From Chitinophagaceae bacterium (GTDB lineage: Bacteria > Bacteroidota > Bacteroidia > Chitinophagales > Chitinophagaceae): DNA of 48,094 bases. The DNA is taken from assembly GCA_947459295.1 (NCBI GenBank), contig CANHCY010000013.1, positions 1 to 48,094 of the forward strand. Direction: 5' to 3'. Made by a program: the position numbers and the translations under genes. Positions 7,341-15,827 of this stretch are shown here, in pieces (the first letter of the stretch is position 1; the number at the start of each line of letters is the position of its first letter). The notes below the pieces were generated by a model. That model searched no databases. It had not been told where the DNA came from and was given only the letters and a program-made list of their open reading frames with translations.

Positions 7341-10119
7341 TGATGATAGCCACCCGGTATCCTGTTTTAAAATGGGTGCTTTCTTGATTGGTAAGCATTT
7401 GAATATTTGATTTCGTTTCTTGATTGAATAATTTTATTCTTTCATGTACAATCGAAACACCCATGCCTGTTCCTTTGTAAAGCTCCACACGATCGCCAAT
7501 TGGGTTTTCTATAGCAATTGTTACTTGCTGGTTGCTGCATAGTACATCAATGAATATTGCAGGCAGTTCTGTTCCTTGATAGCCCAAAATGCCATATTTA
7601 ATCGCGTTTTCAATGAGTGGCTGTAAAATATTTGGCGGAATAAAAATGGCATTGGTATTGCAATTTGGTCCGATGGTTAGGGTGTGATTGATCGCTATAT
7701 TTTCTTTAAATCGCATCGATTCAATGGCTAAATAAGATTCAATAAAACTTATTTCTGATGCAACTGATACTTGTTTTTCTTTGGATCTTTCTAAAAAACT
7801 ACGGTGTAAAGATGAAAAATCTCTAACCGTTTGTAAGGCTTCTTCTTTTTTGTCCTCTAGAATACTACTATAAATAAGATTTAGTGAATTAAAAACAAAG
7901 TGCGGGTTTAGATTTTGTTGAATCAATTCTAGCCTATTGCTCGTTAATTGTTTTGCATATAATTTCTGATTGTACCTGTTTTTAAATAATAAATAGAGCG
8001 CAACTGTAATTAGTAGGAGTATCGAAATTCGAAACAATGGATTTTGCTGCCATGGAAGTTCGATGGATAAATCTTTATTATAACTTAAAATATTATTTGA
8101 GAATACTTGAAGTTGATATAGTCCCTTTGGAAGGGTTGTATCAATGATAATACTTTGCTCAAGTGTGTAATGTTCGTATACCGGTTTGTTTTCATGTAGT
8201 AATACTACTTTTTGAAGTTGAATAGGCTCCTGGCTATCGTTTTTGGAAATCACTTTAATATTAATTTCATCTTCAACAAATAAGTTGCTTGGAGCAAGTA
8301 TAGTATTTGCTTTATTGGTTAAGTGCTCTGTTTTGTTTAATGGCAACAGACGTGTTGTTTTTTCGTGCTGGATAACAAGTCTATTTAATGCGTCAATAAA
8401 GGGCTTGCTGATGATTTTTATATCATTGATTTCATAAAAACCAGTAGGTTTTTGATTTTGTATTACGACAATTCCTTTTTCAGAAACTCCATATACTGTG
8501 TTTTGATTTCCATTAACAATCCACTTAGGGTTGTAATCTTTAAATTGTTTTTCAAAGTCAAATTGACCCTTTAATTGCAGTTGGGTATGTTTGTTTTGTA
8601 GGGTGTAATATTTTATTTTATTTTCTGATAGTGTAATAACATCATTATTGTTACTTGTGGTAAAATCATCGATATCAATACGATTATCATTTTTAATGGT
8701 AACAGGGTGATAACCAGATGCGGTATACATGGTAAATCCAATGCCCTGGTTATGACAAAGGATAAAATTATTTTGTTTTTCTACGCCGGTTAAAATTTTA
8801 TTTTGTCCGCTATTGCTTTTTTTGAATGATTTTAAATCAAAGATTGTGGTTGGTTTATATAATGCAAACGCATACAAACTATCACCTAATCGTTGTGCAT
8901 GGGTGTAAAGTCGACCCTCATTTGTATTGGATATTGCAGTATATTTTTTTCCAAATTTTGGTATGATGGATAAGCTGGTATAGGATAAAATGAAAGTGGT
9001 ATCTTTGATGGTTGCAATGAGTCTGGTGTCTTTTACATCAATAGGGGATTGTTTCCCATTATTGATTTCAAAAGTTTTTTCTGCGTTATATAAGTAATAG
9101 TTGTTTTTATTAAAACCTGGTTGGTATTTTAGTCCATTGTTTGAAATGGTCTCATTAAACCCTTTTATATTAAAAATCCCATCGTATAAGCTGCCCATCC
9201 AAAGTGAATTTGTTTTTTTCTGGTAATGAAGGGCTTGTATATAGGGTGTGCCAGTAGGCAGTATATTAAATAGCGGGAATGCATGAATGACACCACCGTT
9301 TATAAGGTTGTGGGTATCTCCAATCCCAAAATATATCATATTGTCTACAAAAGTGATGTCCCAAACTGCATAATTGTGTTTGACATCATTTCTGAGTGGG
9401 TAATTGTTTTTATCAAGAAGTTTTCCATTTGCATATATGCTGTAATAACCATCACCACCAATCGCCAATGTATCACTTTTTGCTGCTATGGTAAGCAAAG
9501 GGGCATTTATTGGGTTTATTATTTTGGTGAGTGTTTCATCTACCTTAAAAGACCCTGCTGTTAAGGTTTCTATTTTCCCTTGTGGATAGCTAACTGCCAC
9601 AATTTTTCCTTTGTAGTTTGTTAGATCAAAAATAGTTCCCTGTTTAGGATTGTAGGGTACTGAAACCAATTTATTGTGAAGCCAATGAAAGACTGAATTT
9701 TGGGTAACAATCCATATTTGATTTTGCAGTTTTTTTATTTTAATGGTATTGCCAATTGATTGTTTACTAAATTTTTGAACTGTTTTTTTTGTTATTTGGT
9801 CAATAATCAGCAAACTATCTCTACATCCCATAAACACATAGGAATCTAAAAAACCAATTTGTATCACAGATTTCCCAAGCATTCGTTTTTCAAGCCATTG
9901 ACTTTGTTGACGATTAATGATTTTTATACCATTTTCGGTGGCTATCCAAATGCTGTTATTTTCGTCTTCTGTTATTTGATTGATGGTAGAAGACGGCAGT
10001 CCTCTTTTAAAGGAATAAGAGTCGGTAGATGTTGTTTGGGCTTTCGAAACTTGTGTCAAAACTATGAGCCATAGAATTGTTGCAGTTGTTGTAGCCCAAG
10101 TCTTGAAATATTGAAACAT
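7330..10119 (-). CDS. LytS-family sensor histidine kinase with periplasmic beta-propeller
   Basis: A 929-residue hybrid-sized sensor. A signal peptide (about 1-27) is followed by a long periplasmic region with two-component-propeller repeats (for example INQITEDENNSIWIATENGI near 45-65), then a beta-rich stalk and one membrane helix (about 690-707). The cytoplasmic part is a His_kinase/HATPase module: NPHFVFNSLN with phospho-accepting His740, the N box PLIENAIKYG and the G box GTGMGVSIVHERI. Such proteins sense an extracellular signal and phosphorylate a LytTR regulator. Here the regulator gene lies immediately upstream, overlapping by 58 bases. The nearby galactanase may be a target, but nothing in the sequence proves it. 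Confidence 0.92.
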   Translation of the reverse strand: MFQYFKTWATTTATILWLIVLTQVSKAQTTSTDSYSFKRGLPSSTINQITEDENNSIWIATENGIKIINRQQSQWLEKRMLGKSVIQIGFLDSYVFMGCRDSLLIIDQITKKTVQKFSKQSIGNTIKIKKLQNQIWIVTQNSVFHWLHNKLVSVPYNPKQGTIFDLTNYKGKIVAVSYPQGKIETLTAGSFKVDETLTKIINPINAPLLTIAAKSDTLAIGGDGYYSIYANGKLLDKNNYPLRNDVKHNYAVWDITFVDNMIYFGIGDTHNLINGGVIHAFPLFNILPTGTPYIQALHYQKKTNSLWMGSLYDGIFNIKGFNETISNNGLKYQPGFNKNNYYLYNAEKTFEINNGKQSPIDVKDTRLIATIKDTTFILSYTSLSIIPKFGKKYTAISNTNEGRLYTHAQRLGDSLYAFALYKPTTIFDLKSFKKSNSGQNKILTGVEKQNNFILCHNQGIGFTMYTASGYHPVTIKNDNRIDIDDFTTSNNNDVITLSENKIKYYTLQNKHTQLQLKGQFDFEKQFKDYNPKWIVNGNQNTVYGVSEKGIVVIQNQKPTGFYEINDIKIISKPFIDALNRLVIQHEKTTRLLPLNKTEHLTNKANTILAPSNLFVEDEINIKVISKNDSQEPIQLQKVVLLHENKPVYEHYTLEQSIIIDTTLPKGLYQLQVFSNNILSYNKDLSIELPWQQNPLFRISILLLITVALYLLFKNRYNQKLYAKQLTSNRLELIQQNLNPHFVFNSLNLIYSSILEDKKEEALQTVRDFSSLHRSFLERSKEKQVSVASEISFIESYLAIESMRFKENIAINHTLTIGPNCNTNAIFIPPNILQPLIENAIKYGILGYQGTELPAIFIDVLCSNQQVTIAIENPIGDRVELYKGTGMGVSIVHERIKLFNQETKSNIQMLTNQESTHFKTGYRVAIIINS

Positions 10120-10745
10120 AGGTTGTTTTTCAAAAAAATATTCTTTTGGTTGTAGCCCTCAATAAATTTACTATTGATTAAATAGGACTTATGTGTCCTA
10201 ATAAATTGAGCGTTTAGTTTCTCTTGAATATCTTTTAGGGTTTGGGAGGTGGTATATACATTTCCATCATGGAAATAAATTTCGGAGTAGGGGCCTTTTG
10301 CTTTTAAATACAAAATAGAATCCTGTAAGACAGGGATGGTGATTCCTTTAGATTTAATCGTTAAAAATTGTTCTTTTTGTTGAGGCTCTAGCATGGCACA
10401 TTTTTCTATGCAATGCAGTAATTCTTTTGGATCAATAGGTTTGAGTAAATAATCAAAAGCCTGGTGCTTGATTGCCTTAAGGGCATGTTCTGCAAAGGCG
10501 GTAACAAAAACAATCTTACAAGTGGAAGGTATTTTATTAGCTATGTCAAAACCGCTGCCTTTGCTTAATTGAATATCTAAAAAGGCAATATGAATACTGT
10601 TATTAGACAGAATTAAAAGTGCGTCTTCAATATTACTTGCGGTATGTATTTTCCCAATTAAATGAAGACAGTACTGCTGGATAATGCTTTTTAAAGCTGT
10701 TACGCCATGGCGCTCATCGTCTACTATGAGGATATCCATTTTCAT
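10062..10745 (-). CDS. LytTR-type response regulator
   Basis: A 227-residue regulator. The receiver domain (1-120) has the acidic pocket Asp9-Asp10-Glu11, phospho-acceptor Asp57 in AFLDIQLSKG, the TAFAEHALKA switch segment and the conserved Lys of LLKPID. The C-terminal LytTR DNA-binding domain (about 130-225) has the typical RTHKSYLINSKFI core. It is co-transcribed with the propeller sensor kinase, whose start codon lies within the last 19 codons of this gene, an unusually long overlap that suggests tight translational coupling. Upstream are TGCCATT direct repeats that could be an autoregulatory site. Confidence 0.94.
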   Translation of the reverse strand: MKMDILIVDDERHGVTALKSIIQQYCLHLIGKIHTASNIEDALLILSNNSIHIAFLDIQLSKGSGFDIANKIPSTCKIVFVTAFAEHALKAIKHQAFDYLLKPIDPKELLHCIEKCAMLEPQQKEQFLTIKSKGITIPVLQDSILYLKAKGPYSEIYFHDGNVYTTSQTLKDIQEKLNAQFIRTHKSYLINSKFIEGYNQKNIFLKNNLCFNISRLGLQQLQQFYGS

Positions 10746-10840
10746 GTATTATAAAAATACTAAATGCTTAAATAAACAAAATATTTCCTTATTTAATTAA
10801 CTAAATATTTATTAAACAGTAATTAAAAACAGCTTAATTC

Positions 10841-10857
10841 TGCCATTTTTTGCCATT
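10841..10857. repeat. TGCCATT direct repeat pair in the regulator leader region
   Basis: TGCCATT occurs at 10841-10847 and 10851-10857, exactly one helical turn apart, about 96 bases before the start of the LytTR regulator gene. LytTR proteins bind pairs of short direct repeats, usually spaced 12-13 bases between elements, so this is only a candidate operator. Confidence 0.3.
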
Positions 10858-10866
10858 CATTGGTAA

Positions 10867-10900
10867 TTTGATAAAAAAATGGGTTGTTTAGTAAATTTTG
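10867..10900 (+). promoter_or_regulatory. Weak plus-strand promoter candidate for an intergenic RNA
   Basis: TTTG (10867-10870) and TAAATTTTG (10892-10900) are spaced close to the Bacteroidota promoter pattern, but the -7 box has three rather than two bases between TA and TTTG. An 8-base inverted repeat, TTTTGTTT/AAACAAAA, overlaps it (10896-10913). Confidence 0.25.
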
Positions 10901-10906
10901 TTTTCA

Positions 10907-11015
10907 AACAAAACATAACGGCTTTACTTAGCATCAAGATTAGTGTAAGTGCCGTCTGGGGGGATTGTACTTATTATTGTCTATAAAAGGGAATGCCAAA
11001 AGCGTCCCTTTTTTT
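10907..11015 (+). ncRNA. Candidate small RNA in the intergenic region
   Basis: No protein is evident. A stable hairpin is formed by ACGGC (10918-10922), ACTTA (10926-10930) and CAT (10932-10934) pairing with GTG (10943-10945), TAAGT (10946-10950) and GCCGT (10951-10955). It is followed about 30 bases later by a terminator-like stem and T7 run on the plus strand. Together with the upstream promoter-like sequence, this resembles a 100-110 base transcript. The rival reading is that the hairpin belongs to the leader of the response regulator on the minus strand and that the terminator serves the methyltransferase. Confidence 0.3.
10985..11015. terminator. Hairpin terminator, possibly bidirectional
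   Basis: AAAAGGGA (10985-10992) pairs with TCCCTTTT, and an inner TGC/GCG stem closes a CAAAA loop. On the plus strand it runs into seven T residues; on the minus strand it starts at the methyltransferase stop codon and runs into TTTTAT. It is therefore a plausible terminator for the methyltransferase and for any plus-strand RNA. Confidence 0.6.
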
Positions 11016-12207
11016 ATGTTGCCATAGGTGTAGTTTCTTTTTCGACCCTTCTTGAACCAGCGTACAATTCATATTCTAATAAACGGCAATCTATTTTGGC
11101 GTTCAAAAATTCGATCCGTCTACTGGGTTTTAGCCTTATTTTTTTGGCGAGCTCGAGGTTGCCTGTAAAAATATAGCCGGTTGCGCCTTTGCATTTATTT
11201 TTTAAAAAGTCGCCTATTCTTGCGTAGGTAGCTTCGAGTTCAATTTCTTCACCCAATCTTTCACCATATTCTGGATTCAACAAAATGACAGCGCCATCCA
11301 TGTTATCAGGCATTTTGGTTGACTCAAAATCACATACTTGAAATGTAATAAGGTCTTCTACACCTGCTGCTGCTGCATTTATTTTTGCAATATCAATGGC
11401 CTGTTTACTAATATCAGATGCAATAATTTGTAAGGCTGGAAGGGATCTAATTTGATTTTCAATAATTGACCGTTCATTTTCATACACTTCTTTCTTGTAT
11501 CCTAAAACGTGCATGAATGCATAGTTCTCTCTTAAAAGACCAGGTACCCTTTTGGTTGCAATGAGGGCGGCTTCTATGGCTAAAGTCCCTGATCCGCACA
11601 TAGGATTGACAAACGGAGTGAACCTGTCCCATTTACCCGACAAAATAGTAGCAGCGGCGAGCGCTTCTAGCATAGGGGCTTTCCCTGGAATTTTTCGGTA
11701 GCCATGTCTTGCCAAAGAATCGCCAGTGGTGTCAATAAAAACTTCTGCTTCATCATATTTCCAATACAAATAAACCACGGCGCCTGTTAAATCAGATCCT
11801 GTGGAAGGTCTTTTATTCGCCACCTTTCGCATACGGTCTACAACTGCATCTTTCACCCTCAGGTTGGCAAATAAATTGGTGGTGATGCTTGTATGGAAAA
11901 CATTACTTGTAACAGAAAAATACCCGTCTGGGTCAATTATTTTTTCCCACTCAATGGTAGTGAGGTTTTCATATAATTCGTCGGGATTGTTGCAGTTAAA
12001 AGATTTGATAGAGTACAAAACCTGGCTCGCTGTTCGAAGATTTAAATTAAGTCGAATGCAATCATTTATGGTGCCCGTGAGTTCTACACCGGTTTGAAAA
12101 CTTCGGTCAATGTTAAATCCGAGCGAAATTACTTCGGTAGCGAGGGCAGGTGCTAACCATTTATGACAGGTTATCACTATTTTATTAGGTGTTGTAAAGG
12201 GTTGCAT
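11014..12207 (-). CDS. THUMP-domain class I RNA methyltransferase (RlmL N-terminal-like)
   Basis: A 397-residue cytoplasmic enzyme. A ferredoxin-like and THUMP region (about 1-165) is followed by a Rossmann methyltransferase domain with NPMCGSGT at 201-208 (SAM binding) and the catalytic-type NPEYGERLG at 311-319, where most relatives have NPPYG. E. coli RlmL is about 700 residues and fused to RlmK; this protein corresponds only to the first half, which makes m2G in 23S rRNA. The exact target nucleotide is inferred from family only. It lies downstream of tRNA-Val but is separated from it by a strong terminator. Confidence 0.88.
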   Translation of the reverse strand: MQPFTTPNKIVITCHKWLAPALATEVISLGFNIDRSFQTGVELTGTINDCIRLNLNLRTASQVLYSIKSFNCNNPDELYENLTTIEWEKIIDPDGYFSVTSNVFHTSITTNLFANLRVKDAVVDRMRKVANKRPSTGSDLTGAVVYLYWKYDEAEVFIDTTGDSLARHGYRKIPGKAPMLEALAAATILSGKWDRFTPFVNPMCGSGTLAIEAALIATKRVPGLLRENYAFMHVLGYKKEVYENERSIIENQIRSLPALQIIASDISKQAIDIAKINAAAAGVEDLITFQVCDFESTKMPDNMDGAVILLNPEYGERLGEEIELEATYARIGDFLKNKCKGATGYIFTGNLELAKKIRLKPSRRIEFLNAKIDCRLLEYELYAGSRRVEKETTPMAT

Positions 12208-12250
12208 GGGTACAAACTTAGTTTAAATGGCAAAACGGGGGTAAATAAAA

Positions 12251-12275
12251 AAGCCTTCGATATAATCGAAGGCTT
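12251..12275 (-). terminator. Intrinsic terminator of tRNA-Val
   Basis: A perfect 11-base inverted repeat, AAGCCTTCGAT/ATCGAAGGCTT with an ATA loop, is followed on the minus strand by a run of T. It begins 7 bases past the tRNA 3' end. It separates the tRNA from the methyltransferase gene. Confidence 0.88.
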
Positions 12276-12282
12276 TTCTGTG

Positions 12283-12357
12283 TGGGAGCACACGGGTTCG
12301 AACCGCGGACCCTCTCGGTGTAAACGAGATGCTCTAAACCAACTGAGCTATGCTCCC
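12283..12357 (-). tRNA. tRNA-Val (anticodon UAC)
   Basis: The minus strand folds into a standard cloverleaf of 75 bases. The acceptor stem is GGGAGCA/TGCTCCC, the D arm GCTC/GAGC with AGTTGG in the loop, the anticodon stem TCTCG/CGAGA with loop TTTACAC (anticodon TAC), and the T arm CGCGG-TTCGAAC-CCGTG. The discriminator base is A, and the terminal CCA is not encoded. It has its own near-consensus promoter and terminator, so it is a monocistronic transcript. Confidence 0.97.
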
Positions 12358-12371
12358 TTTTTATTGGAGTG

Positions 12372-12402
12372 CAAAAATAGGGTCTGAAGCGAAACTGCCA
12401 AA
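12372..12402 (-). promoter_or_regulatory. Near-perfect Bacteroidota promoter of tRNA-Val
   Basis: On the minus strand TTTG, a 19-base spacer and TATTTTTG match the Bacteroidota primary sigma consensus (TTTG-N19-TAnnTTTG). The predicted transcript start is about 8 bases before the mature tRNA 5' end. Confidence 0.8.
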
Positions 12403-12425
12403 AAAAACTTTCTATTTTTTGCGAT

Positions 12426-12716
12426 TTAATTGAATTGAAGCGATGGAAACCTATACAATTGGCTGTCATACACGAAAAGTTCCTCTATTTCATAGTTCCA
12501 GTACTTGTAAAGGGGAGACTTTTTGAGGTATTTGGCCGCTGCTTCTTTGGAATCGGTATTGAGGGTGATCCAGCAGGTTTGACTCTCCATGCTCACCGCA
12601 TAGCTGTCAATAATACTCTTATTAAATAAGAAATTGATATAACTACGGTGGGGTGGAACCAGTGTCATAAACTGGTCGTCCATGGTAAATTTGATAATTG
12701 CCTGAAACTTTTTCAT
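12426..12716 (-). CDS. Small conserved-looking protein, possible dimeric alpha-beta barrel
   Basis: A 96-residue cytoplasmic protein with no signal or membrane segment. The order is beta strand (KFQAIIKFTM), helix with HRSYINFLFNKSIIDSYAVS, strand (SQTCWITLN), helix (SKEAAAKYLKKSPL) and strand (YEIEELFVYD). This resembles the ferredoxin-like fold of YciI or muconolactone isomerase proteins, but no family signature is decisive and no function can be given. A possible -7 element (TAATTTTG on the minus strand, 12778-12785) lies upstream, at the end of the Ycf48-like gene. Confidence 0.7.
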   Translation of the reverse strand: MKKFQAIIKFTMDDQFMTLVPPHRSYINFLFNKSIIDSYAVSMESQTCWITLNTDSKEAAAKYLKKSPLYKYWNYEIEELFVYDSQLYRFPSLQFN

Positions 12717-12774
12717 ACCTACGATTTAATACTGCTCTACTAATCTACAATTTTCATGCCTAATTGTTACATAC

Positions 12775-13866
12775 TTACAAAATTAATTTTGCAATTCTGC
12801 CACGCCCACCGGCAAGGTATATCGCTCGTCCTTCTTTGGCCTTTTGTACCACATGAAAACTTTCTTTAGAAACCAGTTCCCAGTGTATGCCACCATCGGA
12901 ACTAATATCAATGCCGGATGTGCCGCAACTAATTAATGTTTCATTGTCTACATATATGACACAAGATCTGTAACCATGGGGGTAAACAATAGGAGTGGTG
13001 TAGGTTCTATTTCCATTTTCGAAAGCGAGTAAAATACAATTAAACCTGCTAATGGTGTCATGTGCATAGTCGCCACCAACAATAACCCCTTTTTGAATTT
13101 TATTATTAAAAGCAATGGAGTTGGCACCCGCCGAACTAAAACCTTGAAGTAGTGGTAGCGAATCGTTAAACGAATGGTTTAAAAAATCTTTTAAGCGTGA
13201 TTTGGTTCCACCGGTTACCACCAGCCATGGCGATTCGGCACTAAAATTTGTAATGGCAACATTGGTGCCGCTCGATGCAAACATGGCTTCACCTTCTGGC
13301 ACGGTTGGCACATTTTTTAATTCTTTTTTAGAAGGTTTGATCCAACTGTCTCCACCATCAAAAGTTTTGGCATAAAATATTTTTTGGTTGATAGGGTCGC
13401 CCACAACCATACCCACTAATTTTCCATTTACTTTTTCAAAATGCATAGCGTCTAAAAACATACCTGCAGTAGTATCTTCAAAAACTTTTTTCCAATTTTT
13501 TCCGCCATCCGTTGTTTTTAAAATAATGGCTGGATCTGAAACGGCCATGATGATCGCTGTGTTTTGATCAAAGGCTTCGATATCTCTAAAGTCTCTTTTT
13601 TCAAAACCAGGGACCTGCATCCACTCAATATTTTTACCACCATCGGTGGTTTTTGCAACCATGCCGCCCGATCCACTGGCCCAAAAAACGTCGTCATTAA
13701 CAACGCTCAGTCCTCGAATACTCACTTTATTACCTGAGGTAAGTAGCTGGATACTGATGTCTGGTGTAGGTTTTATAAAAAGCGGAATCTGGTTTTGTGC
13801 TTTTGAAACAGGGGATGTAAGCAGTAAAAAAAGGGCGCTACAATAAAATATTTTTATAAACCGCAT
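12775..13866 (-). CDS. Exported Ycf48-like beta-propeller protein
   Basis: A 363-residue protein with a signal peptide (about 1-23, ending VSKAQ). The mature part is a propeller with repeated BNR/Asp-box-like motifs: KTTDGGKN near 67, KTTDGGKNWKKV near 112, TFDGGDSW near 168 and SSDGGIHW near 322. Such domains occur in Ycf48 (photosystem II assembly factor) and in bacterial sialidase-like or oxidoreductase-labelled proteins; in a non-photosynthetic bacterium the role is unknown. The active-site arginines and Asp/Tyr/Glu set of true sialidases are not evident, so an enzymatic function is doubtful. Confidence 0.82.
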   Translation of the reverse strand: MRFIKIFYCSALFLLLTSPVSKAQNQIPLFIKPTPDISIQLLTSGNKVSIRGLSVVNDDVFWASGSGGMVAKTTDGGKNIEWMQVPGFEKRDFRDIEAFDQNTAIIMAVSDPAIILKTTDGGKNWKKVFEDTTAGMFLDAMHFEKVNGKLVGMVVGDPINQKIFYAKTFDGGDSWIKPSKKELKNVPTVPEGEAMFASSGTNVAITNFSAESPWLVVTGGTKSRLKDFLNHSFNDSLPLLQGFSSAGANSIAFNNKIQKGVIVGGDYAHDTISRFNCILLAFENGNRTYTTPIVYPHGYRSCVIYVDNETLISCGTSGIDISSDGGIHWELVSKESFHVVQKAKEGRAIYLAGGRGRIAKLIL

Positions 13867-13934
13867 AGGATGTACATTTTTGCATGGTTAACTAGGCTAA
13901 ATCTAGAACAAGTTTTATACCCAAAAAAATAATA

Positions 13935-14672
13935 TTGATGATACCTTATTGGATGAGTAGAACGCAGTTAATGCTTGGGGATGCACCCATCGAAGCCCTA
14001 ATGTCTAAAAATGTACTCGTGGTAGGATTAGGAGGCGTTGGTGGCATTTGTGCCGAAATGATTGCACGCGCCGGTGTTGGTAAGATGACCATTGTAGACG
14101 CTGACACGGTAGATTTGAGCAATGTAAATAGGCAAATTCCTGCGCTTCATTCGACAGCAGGCAAACCTAAGGCGGAAGTAATGGCCGAAAGGTTAAAAGA
14201 CATCAACCCAGATTTAGATTTAACGGTATTAACAGAATATATTAAAGAAGAACGCACCCGAGAAATTTTAGACAACGGCGCTTTTGATTACGCCGTAGAT
14301 TGTATTGATACATTATCGCCCAAAGTATATTTTATAAAAGCTTGTATCGATAGAAAAATCCCGATTGTAAGTTCTTTAGGTGCGGGCGGAAAAATGGATC
14401 CTTCACAAATTAGAGTGACCGATATTTCAAAAACGCATCAGTGCAATTTGGCAAAGTATGTGAGAAAAAAATTACACGCACTAGGTATTTATAAGGGCCT
14501 AACCGTTGTGTTTAGTCCAGAAATCGTAGACCAGTCAAAAATTATTGAAACAGAAAAAGCGTTCCCTAAAAAATCTATAATTGGCACACTATCTTATATG
14601 CCAGCCATATTTGGTTGCACCACAGCAAGTGTGGTGATTCGAGATTTGGGGAACTTAGAATTAATAGCGTAA
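13935..14672 (+). CDS. tcdA: tRNA threonylcarbamoyladenosine dehydratase TcdA
   Basis: A 245-residue E1-like (ThiF/HesA superfamily) enzyme that uses ATP to cyclise t6A37 of tRNA into ct6A. The nucleotide-binding loop is GLGGVGG (31-37), followed by the adenylate-site NVNRQ near 63-67 and CIDTLSPKVYFIKACID near 117-133. The TSLGAGGKMDPSQI-like region (as SSLGAGGKMDPSQI) is typical of the TcdA/YgdL subgroup rather than of MoeB or ThiF. The stop overlaps the end of the convergent NamZ-like gene by 12 bases. Confidence 0.92.
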   Translation: MMIPYWMSRTQLMLGDAPIEALMSKNVLVVGLGGVGGICAEMIARAGVGKMTIVDADTVDLSNVNRQIPALHSTAGKPKAEVMAERLKDINPDLDLTVLTEYIKEERTREILDNGAFDYAVDCIDTLSPKVYFIKACIDRKIPIVSSLGAGGKMDPSQIRVTDISKTHQCNLAKYVRKKLHALGIYKGLTVVFSPEIVDQSKIIETEKAFPKKSIIGTLSYMPAIFGCTTASVVIRDLGNLELIA

Positions 14673-15827
14673 ATAAGGCCCTATCTGTTCTTTCCAGCCC
14701 GCGCAGTGCGTTAGTTTAGTGCAGTTCGCAATAAATTGTGGAAGGGGTAAATCAAATAATTTTTGTGCATTTTGTATGCCTAATAATTTACTTAGGTGAT
14801 CTTCACCGCTCAGGTTTACAGCCGTTTTATACGGCGCCCACGTAAACGCCTGCGGGTGTTTTGCTCGAATCATATAGACAAGAAGCAAACCAAAAAATAC
14901 TGGTTTAAAATAGTCAGGGTCTATGACTTTAAAGTGAATACCCTTGCAAAGTGTATTTGCATATTTGCCAGAGTTTAGCGTCAATGAAATGTCACTCGCT
15001 TTTATTTCGTCACCAAAACTTTGGTTGATAAAACTACTGATATCACTCGTTTGCATCCAGGGTGCAGCAGCGGTTTCAAAGCTATACTGGCTGCCTCTTC
15101 CTTCACTAATATTTGTAGCTTCTAATAAACAAAGGCCCGGATATAATAACATACTATTTGGGCTTTGTATAGCTGGTGATGTAGGTACAAAATTAGTTCC
15201 CCAATCAGTTACCAAATCATTGCGCTCCCAATTTTTTACGGGAACAACTGTTAGGTTAGCACCAATATTTTTTGTGCTGTTAAAATAAAGTGCCAGCTCG
15301 CCAAGGGTAGCGCTGTGTTTGATAGGAATATTCCATCTGCCAATAAATGAACTTGAACTTTCTTCTAAAAAAGGTCCTTCCGCGGCATCAAAATTTCCGG
15401 AAACAGGGTTGGGCCTGTCCAGTACAATCAAATCTTTATTGTTTAGCGCGCAGGCCTCTAACACATAAGTTAAAGTCCAGAGGTAGGTGTAAAAACGGGC
15501 ACCAATATCTGGAATGTCAAATATTAATAAGTCAATATTTTCTAAATCCTGCTGTGTAGGCATGCATTTATTTCCATACAAACTAATAATGGGAAGGCCT
15601 GTGATGGTGTCGATACTATTTTGTTGCGCTTCACCATCTGGCGCCATAGCTGAAATACCATGTTCTGGACTAAATAAACAAACAATATTAAAGCCTGCTT
15701 GCACCAGTGCCGTTCTTGAAAGTATACCCGTATTGGTAGTGGCTGCATCATTTGTAACAAGTCCAATCGACTTTGTTTTCCATGCAGGATTTTGAATCAT
15801 TATTTCATCTACACCAAAACAAATCAT
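14661..15827 (-). CDS. NamZ-like exo-beta-N-acetylmuramidase (DUF1343, GH171)
   Basis: A 388-residue protein of the DUF1343 family, whose founding characterised member, Bacillus subtilis NamZ, removes N-acetylmuramic acid from non-reducing ends of peptidoglycan fragments. Recognisable parts are IGLVTNDAATT near residue 22, FSPEHGISA near 53, DIPDIGARFYTYLWTL near 105 and the VLDRPNP segment near 138. Unlike many relatives it begins directly with the conserved domain and shows no signal peptide, so a cytoplasmic wall-recycling role is more likely (inference). Its ATG overlaps the YkgJ-type stop (ATGA), so the two are translationally coupled. Confidence 0.85.
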   Translation of the reverse strand: MICFGVDEIMIQNPAWKTKSIGLVTNDAATTNTGILSRTALVQAGFNIVCLFSPEHGISAMAPDGEAQQNSIDTITGLPIISLYGNKCMPTQQDLENIDLLIFDIPDIGARFYTYLWTLTYVLEACALNNKDLIVLDRPNPVSGNFDAAEGPFLEESSSSFIGRWNIPIKHSATLGELALYFNSTKNIGANLTVVPVKNWERNDLVTDWGTNFVPTSPAIQSPNSMLLYPGLCLLEATNISEGRGSQYSFETAAAPWMQTSDISSFINQSFGDEIKASDISLTLNSGKYANTLCKGIHFKVIDPDYFKPVFFGLLLVYMIRAKHPQAFTWAPYKTAVNLSGEDHLSKLLGIQNAQKLFDLPLPQFIANCTKLTHCAGWKEQIGPYLRY

